Below are positions 1 through 15,400 of a DNA stretch of 64,000 bases, piece after piece. The stretch's first letter is position 1. Every line of letters begins with the position of its first letter. The notes beneath the pieces are model-generated. The model saw only the letters and a program-made list of their open reading frames with translations. It was not told the DNA's origin and ran no database searches. The DNA is from Enoplolaimus lenunculus (Eukaryota > Nematoda > Enoplea > Enoplida > Thoracostomopsidae), in NCBI GenBank assembly GCA_030248215.1, contig JASANG010002249.1, positions 88,034 to 152,033 of the forward strand. Reading direction: 5' to 3'. The position numbers and the translations under genes were made by a program.

Positions 1-39
1 TACCCAAATCCCTTTAGTACTGAAGTTCAAATGCTTGTC

Positions 40-300
40 ACAATGATAATAATTATTGAAATACAGTGAAGAAAAGTCCTAATTTAGGCTTAACCAGTTA
101 TGCATATTGAAGTTTAGCTAACAAACAGCTTACAATTTTAAAACTCCAATGCATGATTAACACACCAGGATAATAAGCTTTCCAAAAAATTATCAAAATC
201 GGTTCAGTGGTTCTTGAAATTCTTTTCGAACGGACAGACAGACATGCTCGCGGATATCCATCATTCCACCCCTAAGCTCGGTGTTTCGCTTATCTCAATT
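40..300. repeat. Tail of the 155-bp minisatellite family
   Basis: This stretch matches the last unit and tail of the array at 13650-14850: a phrase close to AAAATTATCAAAATCGGTTC is followed by TTCTTTTCGAACGGACAGAC and an AAGCTCGGTGTTTCGC-like end. It probably lies in the next intron or the 3' flank of the MORC2-like gene. I found no exon between base 1 and 461. Confidence 0.6.
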
Positions 301-461
301 AAATGACTCCATAATAGAACGCTATTATATGATCATTTTAACGAAAATTAACTTTATTGGCGTGAGATTGTGAAATTTGATACCTTTGTGTTTGTTTATA
401 CAAATACCAATCATCGTGGTTTTCTAAAAGAAAAGTAACGTCGCGCAATATTAAAACTAAC

Positions 462-3400
462 CATTTTAAGCCCTTTCTCGTAAGCTTGGAAAAATTCAGC
501 GAGATCTAAATTAATCAACTCATCAACAGAAAGTTTGGCAACATCTTCCTTGTTCATTCGCCAGTTCGGCGGCAAGAAATAATACAGCGACCGCCTGAAA
601 CCATAAAATATCCAAATATCCTCGAAATTAAGACAAAAAAATCCACGTGTATGCCAGTCTAAGCTCTCAATATATATTGTTAACGCAAAATCCATTTTGC
701 CATACATATTATTACTAAGGCACAGACTTACTTAAACTTTTTACTCATTTCTTCGAGTTTTTCACGCTCGCTGTTATCAAGACGTTGCGTGCTGCTGACC
801 GGTTCTTGTGCGCTGGACGGAGAAGCGGCACTTACTTCAATATTATTGGTTGATTCAGCCTGTAACGAACGGTCAACAACATTCAAAGCCACACAAAATT
901 TGTAAACATTTTCCAAAAATATTCTAGCAGGCGGTATATAAACAATACTGAAATTACGCATAACAAGAATAGCAATCATGAAAACCAAGCGAGAACCTAC
1001 AAAACAAGACTATAACAGAGAAAATGTATATTAAGTTTATCACAACACTGCTTGATCGCTGCAGAAACAAAACAATCGTACTGTGTTTAAAATTCTTACC
1101 TCAACCTTGATGTTGGTTTCTCGATTATCCTAAAATTGCAAGTACGTAGTTGAGTGCACATTATAGACTTGGAAAAAACAACCAAGAGACAAAGAATACA
1201 ATGAGGTAAAAGTCACTAATCATTTTCGCAGCGTTTACTGTTTCAAAAGAAACAGAAGAGGTTGGCAGTTCAATGCATTACTATGATCAGATTACCTAAA
1301 TGGGTGCCGCTAACAAAAGTTCAAAAAGTAAGATTCAACTCGAGAGTATAATTACCAAGAAACAAATTACTGTAAAAAATTTCTAGAAACAAAAATGAAT
1401 TAAAAAATAAAACCAATCTCGAATAGTGAGTGCGCACTCAGCTCGTAAATTTACAGTAAGACACTGCGACTCATGTTGTTAGTGACAACACAACTGAAAC
1501 AACTTACCCTGTTGGCAAAATTATTCTTCAGGAGCTTCAAAGAAGGTGCACCTGAAAATATGAAAACATACTTATTGCAATCAATATATAGTTAAAATAT
1601 TACTATTTTGCTTTAAACATCTTCACAACCATATTCTAATTACGTAACTTCATCCCAATTACGTTAACCACAACAGTTCTTACTTATTTTCGATGACTGT
1701 GCCTTCTGCGTGCTTGACACTTGTGCGTTCTGCCGTTTTTGGAGCTAAAATTACAAAACAAAACCAGCGCTAATCATAGCGCTTCCATCAACATCGCACG
1801 TGATAATATTCTATTTTAAAGCAAGTAACTTTCAAACGTTTATAGTAGAAACAGTATTATGGCATTTTTCAAACATTAGTCCCAGACATCAAAATTAGAA
1901 ATTCGCGATTTACCGATCTATATAACGATTCACGCCAGAAGTGTTTGTACTCTACAATAAAAACTCACTACTGTAACGATCGATCACTTATATCGAGCAA
2001 CAAAACGATTGGTCACACTACTTTGGATAAGCGACAACTCTACTTACATACTATCTAGGTAGATCTAACACAAAACTCGTCACACACTCACTGGTTGCAA
2101 CCGCTACCTCACTAAAGAAACTCTTACCGAATTAACGGGTTTTCCGCGATGCCGGTCAAAATGTCCACTACTCGAGGACGCCGCCGGAGACGGAACCAGC
2201 GACGACGATGGTGGTATTCCACGACGGCGGTTTGAACCCGACCCTTGGCTTCCGCCAGCCGTAACGGAAGAGTTTCGCGTCGAATAAGAACCAGATGACG
2301 AACGGCGTAAATGTTTCGTCTCAGGTTCAGAATCACTGCCTTCAAAATCGGAATCCTCATCAGACGCTGAAGATGCATTGCGTTTGTTTCGGTTTATTGC
2401 TGCAGTTCTTGTTGGTCGCGTGCTCTTAAATTCAAAACAATAAAGACTTGCGAATTCCTGACATGTAAGAGAATTAGGTTAGCGTGACACTATATCTTCT
2501 GAAAAATTGTATTTAACGTCATGCGACGCCGTCTGTCCCTTAACGATGCCGCCCGGTGACTAATAGTGGTGCAAGACTCCTGACATCCTTAAATCAAAAT
2601 GCTTTATGTTTTGTATACCACCAATAGCAAGTGTATGACCTGATTCCACCGTCAATACTCAAAAACTGTCCCAAAGACTGTGTCAACCACAACCGTAAGT
2701 GTCTATCTTGGTCATATATCTGACAAAAAATCTTAGTCAACAAACAACAATACAAAAGCTAATCCGACTGTGAATTCGTTAAACGGACGACAGACCAAAA
2801 CAAGTCTTACCATTCTATTCTGAATAGCATCTCGTGACGGCGGTTTAGTGGTAACCTAAATAAAACTCCGTGTTCTGTAAACAGACCATAACAGAAACAT
2901 ACAACTAAATATCATATGCTTGATTTATACTAAAACATAAATGCGAGCATGTTTCAAATCTAGCATGTTTACCGTAAATACTTAAGTGCATTGCTGCACA
3001 TGAAATTAGTTCAATATTCGCGGATTAACGATTCAAAATCGTTTTCAAACTGCGTGAATAAACGGACAATTATAGCAGTCATCATGTGCACTGCAAACAT
3101 AAAAATACCGAACTGAAACTGTCAAACAGCTCACTTACCGACCGAGATGGATCTCTCGAAGTGCTAGGACGTCCCTGAAAATAGAATTGACCTGCGCAAT
3201 CTAATCAGTACAATCAGAAAACCAAAAATAAGATCGCTAGCAACAACATATTTATCGCGGAAATAAGAAGCTGGTGTTATGTGTTCGTTGGCCGGAAGTA
3301 TCACTTCTTCAACTAATAATTTCAATAAAAACACTCAGGTTATGGATATTTTATCACTGACCATTTTATACCTGTTAAAGAAGTGACAAGACACACTAAG

Positions 3401-6400
3401 CATAACGCATTGATAACTAGTTGTTTAGAACCAGGGTGGCACCGAATCCACGATTGGAACGAATCCGAATCTTTAACAAGTTTGCCGAATCCGAATACAA
3501 ATTCTTTGCAAATTTGCGGAATACGAATCTTGCATGTTGCAAATTTCAGTTTAATTTATAATTTTGTTTCAGAATATCAACGCAATACCAGCCGCATAAC
3601 ATTTAAATGTTAATTTATTTCGTGCCCGACCTCAGTTTTGAGATTTGTGACCAGAAACAAAGACAAGTTATTTAAAATTTTTATTGTTGAAAACTGAAAA
3701 ACATATTGCCGAAAACTGTTGGATTCGGCTTTTTTTACCACTGAATCCAAATCCGAACCACAAAATTATGCACATTCCGAATCCGACCCTTTGCTGCCAC
3801 CCTGCTTAGTACCACTAAAATAACACACATACAATTAATTTGTCAACGGCAGCTTGTTGTTTCTCCAACTTTTTAATTGCTTGTTCCTTCCTCTGATCAA
3901 GCGATGGGGTGTCCTTGGTCAATTTGCCTTCGGGAAATGTCAGTTGGCGTTCCGGCGCAGAACAACTAAATCATAATAATGTAATTGTGATTTTAAATAA
4001 ACAGGCAAACAAAAAGTGTGTTGCTTGGCATAAAACGAATTTCTGATACAACAAGCAAACATGCTATGCTTGCATCTTATTAACCCATAAATTATTCTAG
4101 TAAACGTCAACCAAAACATATCGCTTTTATCAAACAGCTTTAACGCAAAACCTCAGAGAAAAGTCTGGGTGGCGGCTACTCTACATACTTGCTCAACGAT
4201 GAATCAGTTGTCATTGAACACACCCAGTTATCGTCAAACTCTTTTCCCACATATTCTGATTGAAACGGCAACACCCGCCATTTCAAACATTTGTCTGAAA
4301 CAAAGCTTGCTGCATTTTAATTAGATTGATATGCTGCATTTTAATTAGTTTGAGAGGTCAAATTTAATTTCCGTTGCCAAGCACTGAAATTTAAAATATT
4401 ATGTCATAAAAACACTTTTGCAGATGTCCCGGAGTCATTGTTTTAACCGGGGCCTGGGCCAGTAAAATACGCTGAACCTCAAATTTTATGTACCTTTTGC
4501 GTAAACATGTACCTGGGCGTACGGTACTGTTTTTATCATATCGAGTCACGTGACATTTTGTTGATACTCCCATATTGTGAAGTTAGCGTTAATGCATTTG
4601 CTATTTGCCATACAGCGTCAGGCGACATTTTGCCAATGGTTATGTAATAAACTACCGTACTGTGTTAGTATTCTAGCTAAATTGTTTCAAGGGATATTGC
4701 TTCTCTGGTACCGTCCATGGCATCGTCTGGTACGTATGGCCCCGGCACTGGCACCCTCTGGCCCCAACATCTAGAACAATTCATGTTCAAGGACCTATCC
4801 CACATTTGCATCGAAAGACGAACAAATTAATAAATCTTAAAAAACGCACCGCACTGAAGCATAATCGTTGTGTTCATCATGCGTTTCTTCAAAAATTTCT
4901 CCTCATCTGAAGGAGGATCGCTCCAATTCATGCTCAAGTAGCCAAAACCGCGCCTGCAACAAAAATGTATAACATTTAAAATCGTTCGGCGGTCCGTACA
5001 AAACACAAACATCAACACGGCACAAAATGAAACGGCAAAAGTTGCAACAACATATTACGAAAACAGATCTCATATCTGAAAAACACTGCAATATGGCGCA
5101 AATGCCGAGAACTACAAATGCAAGACAGAGACTATTAATAAGGTAGAAGATCGAGGCACTCACAAGATACGCACTTGTGCTTAAGATGAAGGTATGACGA
5201 TGAAAAATATACTGAACATAATACTTACCAAAATTCCAGAATTTGTTCTTCGTCATTACCTGAAATACAACAGAACATTTATTAGCAAAAAACGGTAATC
5301 GTTTTTGCCTCTTGTAAACAGATACTCAATAATCTTCATTAAAATCAATACAAACACTGTAAGCGCTTCAGACCTGCAACATAACTTTGTATCCGAATTC
5401 CTACCAAGCCTACGCTTCATTAGAAAAGGCTTACTGGTGCATAGACAGATACATAAGCAGGATTATGAATATTGCGTCAAGTAAGTGTTTGCGTCGACGA
5501 GTAAAGAAATTGTCCGTTTGGACATCCAATTAAAGGGTTGCCTTACTGGTATTGCTCAACCTTACCCAGCGCCAAATCTCGCCAATACTGATCCATGTGC
5601 TCCCCGACAGACCGAAGCAGTTGACGGTATTCTCGAGCGTCTGCGAAATCTTGTTTATTGTGTGTTGGTTCCAGAATTAGATATGGAATATCAACGACAG
5701 CCAAAACTCCCATACATTTTCTAAAAAGAATAAGATCATATCTACGGACTATTATTAGGCGCACACATAAAGACGCTATACCAATTATATATGTTCAGAT
5801 TGACTAAACTTTACGCCCTAAACATTGCATCAATAGACGTTGTTCACCAGCAGTTTATTTAAGAACTGGTATCAGCCCTGAATCTATTGCAATGCTGTAC
5901 TGAGGAACGTAATTTCCATCATTTCACTTACACTACGAAATATTTTGAAGATAAGATCCATCACGAAAATTTCAAAGTGTATAACGGATGTTCAGAAATT
6001 ACAACTGATCGCAATAGCTGTACCCAGTTAATCACAACTTACACGCCACCATCCGACTGCGGCCCGACTTTCTGATACATTTTGATTAATCGTCCATTGT
6101 TGTAGACAAACACGCCGTCATGATTGCGACGTTCAAGATGAAGCCCGAAAACAAACGTTAGCTGTTTTGGTTCTCGAAGATTTCTAAAAATAATACAACT
6201 TGTTTTGGTGCATTTTCAACAATAATTGACGCACAGTATACAAAAACTGCTGCGTAAAATTAGCACCACTCAAGATCCATTCACTGGCAGAATAATAGAA
6301 TATGTAGAATAGAATCATGAATGTAATAAACGCATGAATATGTGGTTATTCTTTAAACAGTCATAAAATTACTTTGATTTCTCTTCCGCTATTGCTTTTG

Positions 6401-9400
6401 AAAACTGGGCATCGGATTTACTCTCCGTTACCGCGTCCTGAAGTTTTCGTAATTCGGCCTAAAACATTTAGCAAGCGTAAAAACCCAATTATCGCGAGTT
6501 AAACTAGTCCGATGCGTTCTGATTGATCAGCATGAATGTTCCGTTTGCGAGGTAAAATTCCAAGTCAACGCAACTACGCAGTTATATTTTGCGAGTATCG
6601 AACAGTCGTTAAGAAAAACAACTGGCAGAAATCGGTTATCGGGTTTTCGGTTAAAATTGACCCAGAGGTGAAAACGATCAATTGAAAGAAACCTCTAGGT
6701 GTTTAGACACAGTCGATCCGTTGCACAGTCTCTCAAAACTAGAATAACTAAACTAAAATCTTGATGACTCTGTTACGAACCTATTCAATTCAGTTTCTTT
6801 ATATTATTGTCAATTTTATTCAACGTATGACCTAAAGACTTTGCAACGAATTGCCCTATACATAGATAGATATCCATTGATAAACCTCGAGGTGTGTTTG
6901 GTTCCAGTTTACTAAAGAATATCTTTGTATTTCGACAAATATTTAGCTCTAACCATCTCTGGTTTGTGTGTGAAATGCACTAATTCTGAATCAAATTTTT
7001 GATCTGTCTTTGTGGTACACAAATAACAGGTTCTGGTCCGATAAACCTCCTTTGAGCTCCAGCTTTAGCCAATGCATCAGCCATATTATTTCCATAATTG
7101 GCCGAATGACCTTTGATCCATGTTAAAAACACTTTATTTTTAATTGAAAGATCTTGTAGGTGCTTTGAGCAGCTCTTAGTTATTTTGGAATTACTCCAAT
7201 TCCTATCAAGTGCCTTGAGGGCAGCTTGACTGTCTAATCTAATGAGAATTATTTTCTGTCTAACACCTCGCTTAATTAATTCTAAGACGACCTCATCAAT
7301 AGCCAAAATTTCTGCTTGATAAACTGACGAAAAATGTCCCAAAGAGAAAGATAAATTGATTACATTGTCAATGAAAACACCACACCCGGTGCCTCTATTT
7401 GTGTTAATAATGCTCTCTATTTTTGACCCATCAGTAAAACACTCTATATCAGCTACAGGATGATCCTCTCCATTAATTAGTACCGTCCATAGATTTCTAT
7501 CTATATATATTCTCTAACGTCCAAATCAGTTGGTACGTTTACAAAGGGAATTCTCTTTAGAACAGTGCTAGAAATTGTTTCATGACCTATGAGGTGATTT
7601 TTACAAGATTTGCAAGAGTGAAGTCTTGTGTACCATCCGGCAGCATCTTAAAAGACCGCTAAATCTATAGGTAAAACATTAAACATAATTTCTAATGACA
7701 TTTGACCTGTTGAAGTTTTGGTATCGGCACATGAGTAGTTTATTGCAGACAATTTTCACTTTCGGTAATAACACGTTTTACATCTGAAATTAAAGTTCGG
7801 CGCAGGGCCCTTCAACAATATTAAGCCATTCATTAACATATTTTACAAGACCAGATAGCGAGACAGTCGGGCAGTTAACATGGTTAAGCATTAGTTACGT
7901 TTTTTGTCTATGTAACACGCAAGCGACTTACCCGCAAACTTCGATCAGTAACGTTATCACCGTTTCGCTGTTCGAAGTCTCTAAAACAATGTACAGTATT
8001 CATACATAAAAATAAAAATCACTCACTGCACCGCTTATATATAACGTTGCAAACCCAATTAGCTATAAATATTAATAAAGGTATCAACTTTCAATTAACG
8101 GTGTAAATTACACGTAGCAGTTCAGGCTTCCATTTCGATTATAACAAAGACATATAAGCAAATAACTTAGCACAAACCTTAAACGGCTTTCGGCTTCAGA
8201 TGCTTTTGAGGTAGCTGAAATAACACAATTATTTTAATAGAAAATTGTCCAAAACCTTAGGTCAACCAGCCTGATATCTATCAAAACGGGTTTTTCGGAA
8301 GTAGCATGATACATAAAAGCAAGTATGAACGTGTTTCAACACAAATGTCTAAACCTACATACATCCGGATAAAATACAATTATATCCTACCAACATCTGC
8401 CAGTTTTTTAGCTGTTTCGGCATCTTTTTCTGCTTTTGCTTTAAATCTGCTGCTATAGAACTTGTACTTGCGTGGCTTATACAGACAGCCCGAAATCCGT
8501 TTAGTTCGCACCTGAAACAAAACCATGATGAGAGATAGTTAATAAATGCAAGATTCGATCATGACTCATTCTAGAAGAGTGTGCAACTGGGTACATTCTG
8601 TGTATAAAAGAATGAACCCAGTGCATGTTGCATTTTTGGCCTACACCCCCTCATTTAGGGTGGAGTCAAGCTTACCAATTTTCTCAATTTCACATGTTAA
8701 AATATTACAATGTTCCAAAGTTGCTTTACTTAAACTTTTAAAACAGGTATGTTGTGTTTCAATCGTTGACTACCCCCTAATTGAGGGGGGCTCCGCCAAT
8801 AGCGCAACGCTCGGTGGTCCAGTTTGCACCATGCGGAAGCCCAAGAGTTGCATACTCTTGTATCCCACACTCTTGATAAAAGCCATTAACGTTAATATCT
8901 GTACCACATTATATACTCTAAATACTCAGCGAACCGGCCTTGATATAATATTTTAAACATCATACGTACCTTTTTACTCCGTATGTAAATTTTCATCCGA
9001 GGATCGCTGTACACAACGGCCAAGTACGCTCGCAGAGACACTTTTTCAGGTACAAGACTGAAAACCAAAAATTAAATGTACAAGCAAATAGTGATATTAC
9101 TTACCTTGGTTTCCAACAAAGCTCGGCTCCAACATTTTGAAATGTTTAAGCAAAATACAGCAGGTCTAGTTTCAACACACTTAAACTACAATTCGACTGC
9201 AATGATGAATACACTGCGCTGATACTTAAAAACGACGGAATATGTAACTGAAGTATGTATTCAATTATAAACACAAGTACTGATAGTTATTCATTGCGTC
9301 TATTATCTTTTATTATTTCATGTCTTAGGATTACAAGCAATCTGATTTCAGTACTAAAAGATTTTTGGATGCGACGAATCTGAACTTAACGTTTATAAAT

Positions 9401-12400
9401 CTCCAGAGCAGATAAATAAACACTAGCTAGCTAATAACCAATTAGCACAGCTTTATTGCTTAAACCTGTAGGTCTTTTAATTTATTTCACTAAGTATTAG
9501 GGTTATATGAGGTTTGATTTCAATACCAAACGGTTCATGGGTGCGAGGAATCTGAATAAATTGTTTGTAAACATAAAAAACAGATAAATATATAGTTAGC
9601 TATTTACTAATTTGCATATTAGCTGTGTCAATTATGGCAGTAGTGTTGGGGAATATATCATTTCATAAACGTTTCTGCGCTATTCGCATTAGGTTTTCAG
9701 GCATGTGAAATTTAACTATAGCGTTTAAATTAAAAAAGTTTCAAATTAGTTAGCTATTCGATAATTTCTGTACACCATAGGATATTTGAGCATTGAGAAT
9801 CTAAATAATAAGTACGTCTGATTTTCGCTGAATACATGTCGTTTCACTACGTATGATTGATTAATATTAAACACACGACATTTAGATTTGAACGTAATAT
9901 AAAAATTCACGATAACGTACTCGCTATCTCGGCCGTCTGGGTCACAAATGCGAATATCAAGGACATCTGAATTGAAATCGAGTTCAGGTTCCCCGGTTTC
10001 AATCAGTTTCAAATTGTATGCCATCACTAGTGTTCCGTGGTCACCTTCGATCAAATCGAATTGTGCCAAAAAATCTTTTAACGTTTTGAATGGAGAATAT
10101 TTCAGAATGATATCCAGCTCAATTGCTGACTACAATCAAACAAAATATGAAATATATACATATTACATGCCAATGATAAAGTTGGACTGCCATCATAAAG
10201 CTTTCGTGATTCAAGTTTCTATTTAAACAATAAAAAATTATAACTTAACTGCATAAAATATATAATGTATATAGTAAAATAAAACGTTAACCTTCACTAA
10301 TGAATTCGCTAAATCGCTAAATTCAAGCTAGAAACATAACCAACCTTTTCCTGTGATGCTAGCTCATGTCCACCGATGGGAATTTTTTGAGAATCAAACG
10401 ATGGCATTGGCACGATTACCTACACAAGTTAAATCTACAGTTACGATACATATACTACAGGGTGCAACCGGAATTACGATTCAAAAACACATCCGATTCC
10501 GCTCCTATTGCACAATCAATCGGATTCAGAATTTTGAAATTTTAACTTTAATCCTACTTGTCGTGATATGTTCCATAATACAAATTTTCTGTAGTCACAA
10601 AATTTGTAATTCCAATTCCGATTCTGGTATAAATTTGCTGTTTCAATTGGAATATAATCCAGTTCCACTTTGCTCCCTATACAGTACTTGCTATGGACAA
10701 CAGTATGAGTTGCGCTATACTCGTCGCGCGCCACCGGACGCTGCCGCGCGGCAGAAAACAAATTTATTAAAAATTCCCCAAAGTAGATTTTGCGTATATA
10801 TTTGTTAACAACGCATAGCGTCGTGTGGTGGCGCGTGGCAGTGTCCGTCACAGTAAAGTATAGCGCAATTCTAACTTACCTCAGTCAGATTTTCTTTCTC
10901 ATGAAATGTTCGCGACAAAAACACGCAAGTTAAGATACCGTCTTTCTTAGTAAACAGGATGAAGTCTTGACCAATACGCATGGCTCCACTAAAATTGAAG
11001 AAAATATTGATTACAATTGCAAAACTTAAGTAAAGTTTTGAGTAAACTGCCTGTTGTTTAGAACTACCATTCCAAGAATGAAAACCAATCAATACCTTTA
11101 TTCAAAATAGTTCAGCTTCTAATTTGGGCTCCGCCAATATCACTCAAATAATTAGCAAAACAAGCAAACATAATGAAAATAGCCAACTTACGACTTCAAC
11201 CCGTTTCCATACTGGCCAATCATATCCGGCCGGTAGCGTTTACCCGAATGGCCAAAAGTGATTACAGACGCTGCCTCAGCTAAAAATAATCAGCCGATAA
11301 ATGCAACCTGCACGCTGCAGCAAATTTAAAACGATTTTTATCAAACAAAATGTGCAAAAATGTACTACACTTCAAAAAAGTACGATTAAAACTGAAATGA
11401 CAAATTTATGTATTTTTGGGCGAGCATACATACGTAACGCACTTAATGGCTTGCGGCACATGACTATGCACGCAACCCACACACCTACCGTATCAGATTT
11501 AACCTAACTAAATATATAATGCAAAATCGTACCTGAAACAGACATTATTAAACAATCTGAATATTTACCATTAGTCATACCACAACCATCGTCCAAAAAG
11601 CACAAAATATTTCTTCCACGTAACTCGTCGTTTCTGACTAAAATACAAAAATCAGAGGTTAGAAAAAGTATGAGAATTGATTGGCCCAGATCAGATGACA
11701 TTTTAATATACAAACAAACCTTGCTAAAAGCAACACTTAAGATTGCGATGTTGCAACACACAACGTCGTCGCAATTATATTAAGTAACTCTGATAAAAAA
11801 TACCTAGCATTTAACTACGTTCAGGATTCCAACAGGAATCATAATTTGAAATAATTTTCATCGCCGAATTACTGTTCGACTTTTTAGAAAACTTGTCAAA
11901 AAAGGCATACGATAATTTTTACCTATTTCATCGTCAAATTTTGCGAAAACACATTAGAAACAACATTCCGGCCGGAACAGGAATTCCGGCTGAACCATGC
12001 TATTATTATATATAATATATTCAGGATGCAACCGGAATTACGTACAATTTACAGAAACCGGAATTTGAAAAATGAAAAATACATGCTTAACCCTAATTAG
12101 AGATAGGTATTCACTTTTTCTGTTGTATTTTCGATTGTCATAATCCTCGTAAGCGCAATCTAACTTCGATGGTTTATTTTCTGCGATTTACACGGATTAC
12201 TATACGAACGAAATATATTTCTTATCGTCATTTTTTAGTAAAATATCATAATTTCCAACAATAAAAATTTATATAATGCCGGAAGTTTTAATTCCGCTAA
12301 AAACTTACCTGAACCGGAAGGTCAAAAAATGCCGGAACCATGATTCCGGTTGCATATATATAATTGTACAACATATAAGCAAAAGCGCTTCTACAATGAC

Positions 12401-15400
12401 AATTTCCTTAATATTCAGTTTCTTATCAAGTCAAATGCCTCCACACTATTCTGACAATAAACGACTTGCACTGAGATTTATTTAAAAATGAAGCAAAACT
12501 TACTTGTGTATATCTTCACATATGAAGCTCCAGCGTCTCTAAAATAAACGGAAGGTGTAGTAGCAGGGTGCGACCGGATATCCGGTTACAGCAAATAATA
12601 GACATCCAGCTACAACTGTATTCCAACTAGCAGCACGTTTTTACGTCAAAAATGAATCTGATTGACCGTGTCGCTTCCAACAATTCATTCATTTATTAAT
12701 TTTCTATATTTTCGTTGGCTGGACATACATGACCACTGGAAAGGGTTCCATCTTTGCAAGAACCGGAACAGGAACAGGAACCCGAATTTGAAATATTTTC
12801 ATCACCGAATTACAATATTAGACTTTTTAGAAAACTTGCCAAAAAATGGCTTGATTAAGCACTCAGCTAGCACTCAGCTATTTCATGTTCGAGTTTTGCG
12901 AAACCACAACAGAAACAGTTTAACAAAATTGAAGTAATCACAAAAACACACATGACGAAATAATTTTTCAAAGACAAAGTTTGCAGTATTTAAATTATTC
13001 GGAATTTGCCGCAAAAACGAAAAAATTCCGCTTCCTGAATCTTTGCATGCAGGAACAGGAACAAGAACAGGAATTGAATTAATGAAGGAATTAAGGCCGG
13101 AACAGGAATTCCGGTTGGGCGGCTGAACCCTGCCACTGGAGGTTGTACCATGTAAGTGCTGTCAGTCGTTCTAAACTTTTTTTACTGTTCTAACGGAAAT
13201 AGTCTCAATATAACGTAAGGAGCTAACTCTTTAGTTGTTTGCAAACAGTTTTATTGAGAATATAAACATGCTTACATTGGCGAGATTTATGACACTTATC
13301 TGAACCTATACATATGTATGCATTGGTCAATGTTAGTGTTAGAGGCGTAATACCAGCTTTTGCCAGGATGCAAAGCGGAACTGGATTATACCGGAATCGA
13401 TATCGGAACAGCAAACTTATACCGGAATTGTAATCGGAACCGGAATCGGAACTAGAAATTTTGTGACTTTACGGATAATTTGTATTGACAAATATACGGA
13501 ATACTGATTTAGGGTGTCTCTTGGCAGGCAATAAATTCAAAAGGTCGCATGTTAAAATTGGCGATGATTTATGTTCTGTAAAGCTGAACTACAATTAATT
13601 ATTGATAAGTTAACTCATCAAAAGCAATTTAATAGACCAGTCGTAGTGAGACTACATGTCTAATATGCAAATTAGTTATTAGTTAGCTATTCGTTAATTG
13701 GTTTTGGAGGTTTGTAAACAATTTATTCCGATTTCTCGCACCCAAAAACCCTTCAGTAACCCTAATAATTAGTTATATATTGTAAAAACGTTTAATTTAG
13801 GCTTATCAATTATGCTTATATGCAAGTTATCTATTAGCTAACTACTCAATCATCGGTTTTAGAGGTTTGTAAACAATTTGTTCAGATTCCTCGCACCCAA
13901 AAACCTTCAGTAACCCTGATAATTATTATTAAGTAATTTAAAATGTTCTAATTTTGTCTTGACAATTAAGCTAATATGCAAGTTATCTATTAGATAACTA
14001 CTCAATTATCGGTTTTAGAGGTTTGTAAACAATTTGTTCAGATTCCTCGCACCCAAAAACCTTCAGTAACCCTGATAATTATTATTAAGTAATTTAAAAA
14101 GTTCTAATTTTGTCTTGACAATTAAGCCAATATGCAAGTTATCTATTAGCTAACTATTCAATTATCGGTTTTGCAGGTCTGTAAACAATTTATTCAGATT
14201 CCTCGCTCTCAAAAACCCTTCAGCCACTCTAATAATTTTTGGAATAATTTAAAAAGTCCTAATTTTGTTTTGTCAATTAAGCTAATATGCAAATTAGTTA
14301 TTAGCTAACTATTCAATTATCGGTTTTGGAGGTTTGTAAACAATTTATTCAGATTCTTCGCACCCAAAATCCTCCAGTAAACCCTAATAATTATTGAAAT
14401 AATTTAAAGTCCTAGTTTTGTCTTGTCTATTAAGCTAATATGCAAATTAGCTATTAGCTAACTATTCAATTATCGGTTTTGGATGATTTTAAACTATTTA
14501 TTGAAATTCCTCGCACCTAAAAACCCTTTAGTGCTGAAATTATATTGCTTTTAACCTTAATAATTAGTGAAATATTGTAAAAAGTCCTAATTTAGGCTTA
14601 TAAACTATGCTAATATGCAAATGATCTATTAGCTATCTGCTCAGTTATCGGTTTTGGAGGTTTGTAAACAGTCTACGCAGATTCCTCGTACCCAAAAACT
14701 CTTTAATGCTAAAAAATTATCAAAATCGGTTCTGCCGTTCCTGAGATTCTTTTCGGACGGACAGACGGACGGACGGACATCCACCTTTCGACCCCCAAGT
14801 ACAAAACATAAAATGCTTCGCGAAACTCCGAGCTTCGCTCAATGAGTCTAAAACTAGGCGTAAGCCTACACGAAAATGATAGCCTTAATCCTAAACCACC
14901 TCTATTTTATAGTATCTTGGAAAAACTAGATGACCTTAAAAGTAACTCGAGCCAGACAAGTACCTACGTAGGGCACTGCACGCAACGCCACAAAAACATG
15001 GAATAGTTGAATAGTATCGTTGTTAAAACGTTAAAAATGCATCGGCAAATACTTTTTAATATCCGATCGCACCCTGGAAGGTAGTAGCAATATACACAAA
15101 CAAGGTTCTGCTAAACTAAGCGTAATCCAATTATTTCTTGCTTAAAGGCTTGCGGTAAGCGAAACGAAATATATCAACCGATATACGTACGTAGTAGCGA
15201 ACGTAAACCTTACCGCGCATTGTCCACTAATTCTACAATTGCTCCGAACAAGAATTCGTGAGTTGTCCTAAAAATTACACAAGAAATAAGAATACCTGAG
15301 GAGTCTTTACATACGTATATATGTACGTAACAGCCAGACCAGAACTTTAAAATTATATATTTTTCACTTATGAGACCTTGTTAGCTAAAATTTAAATCCT

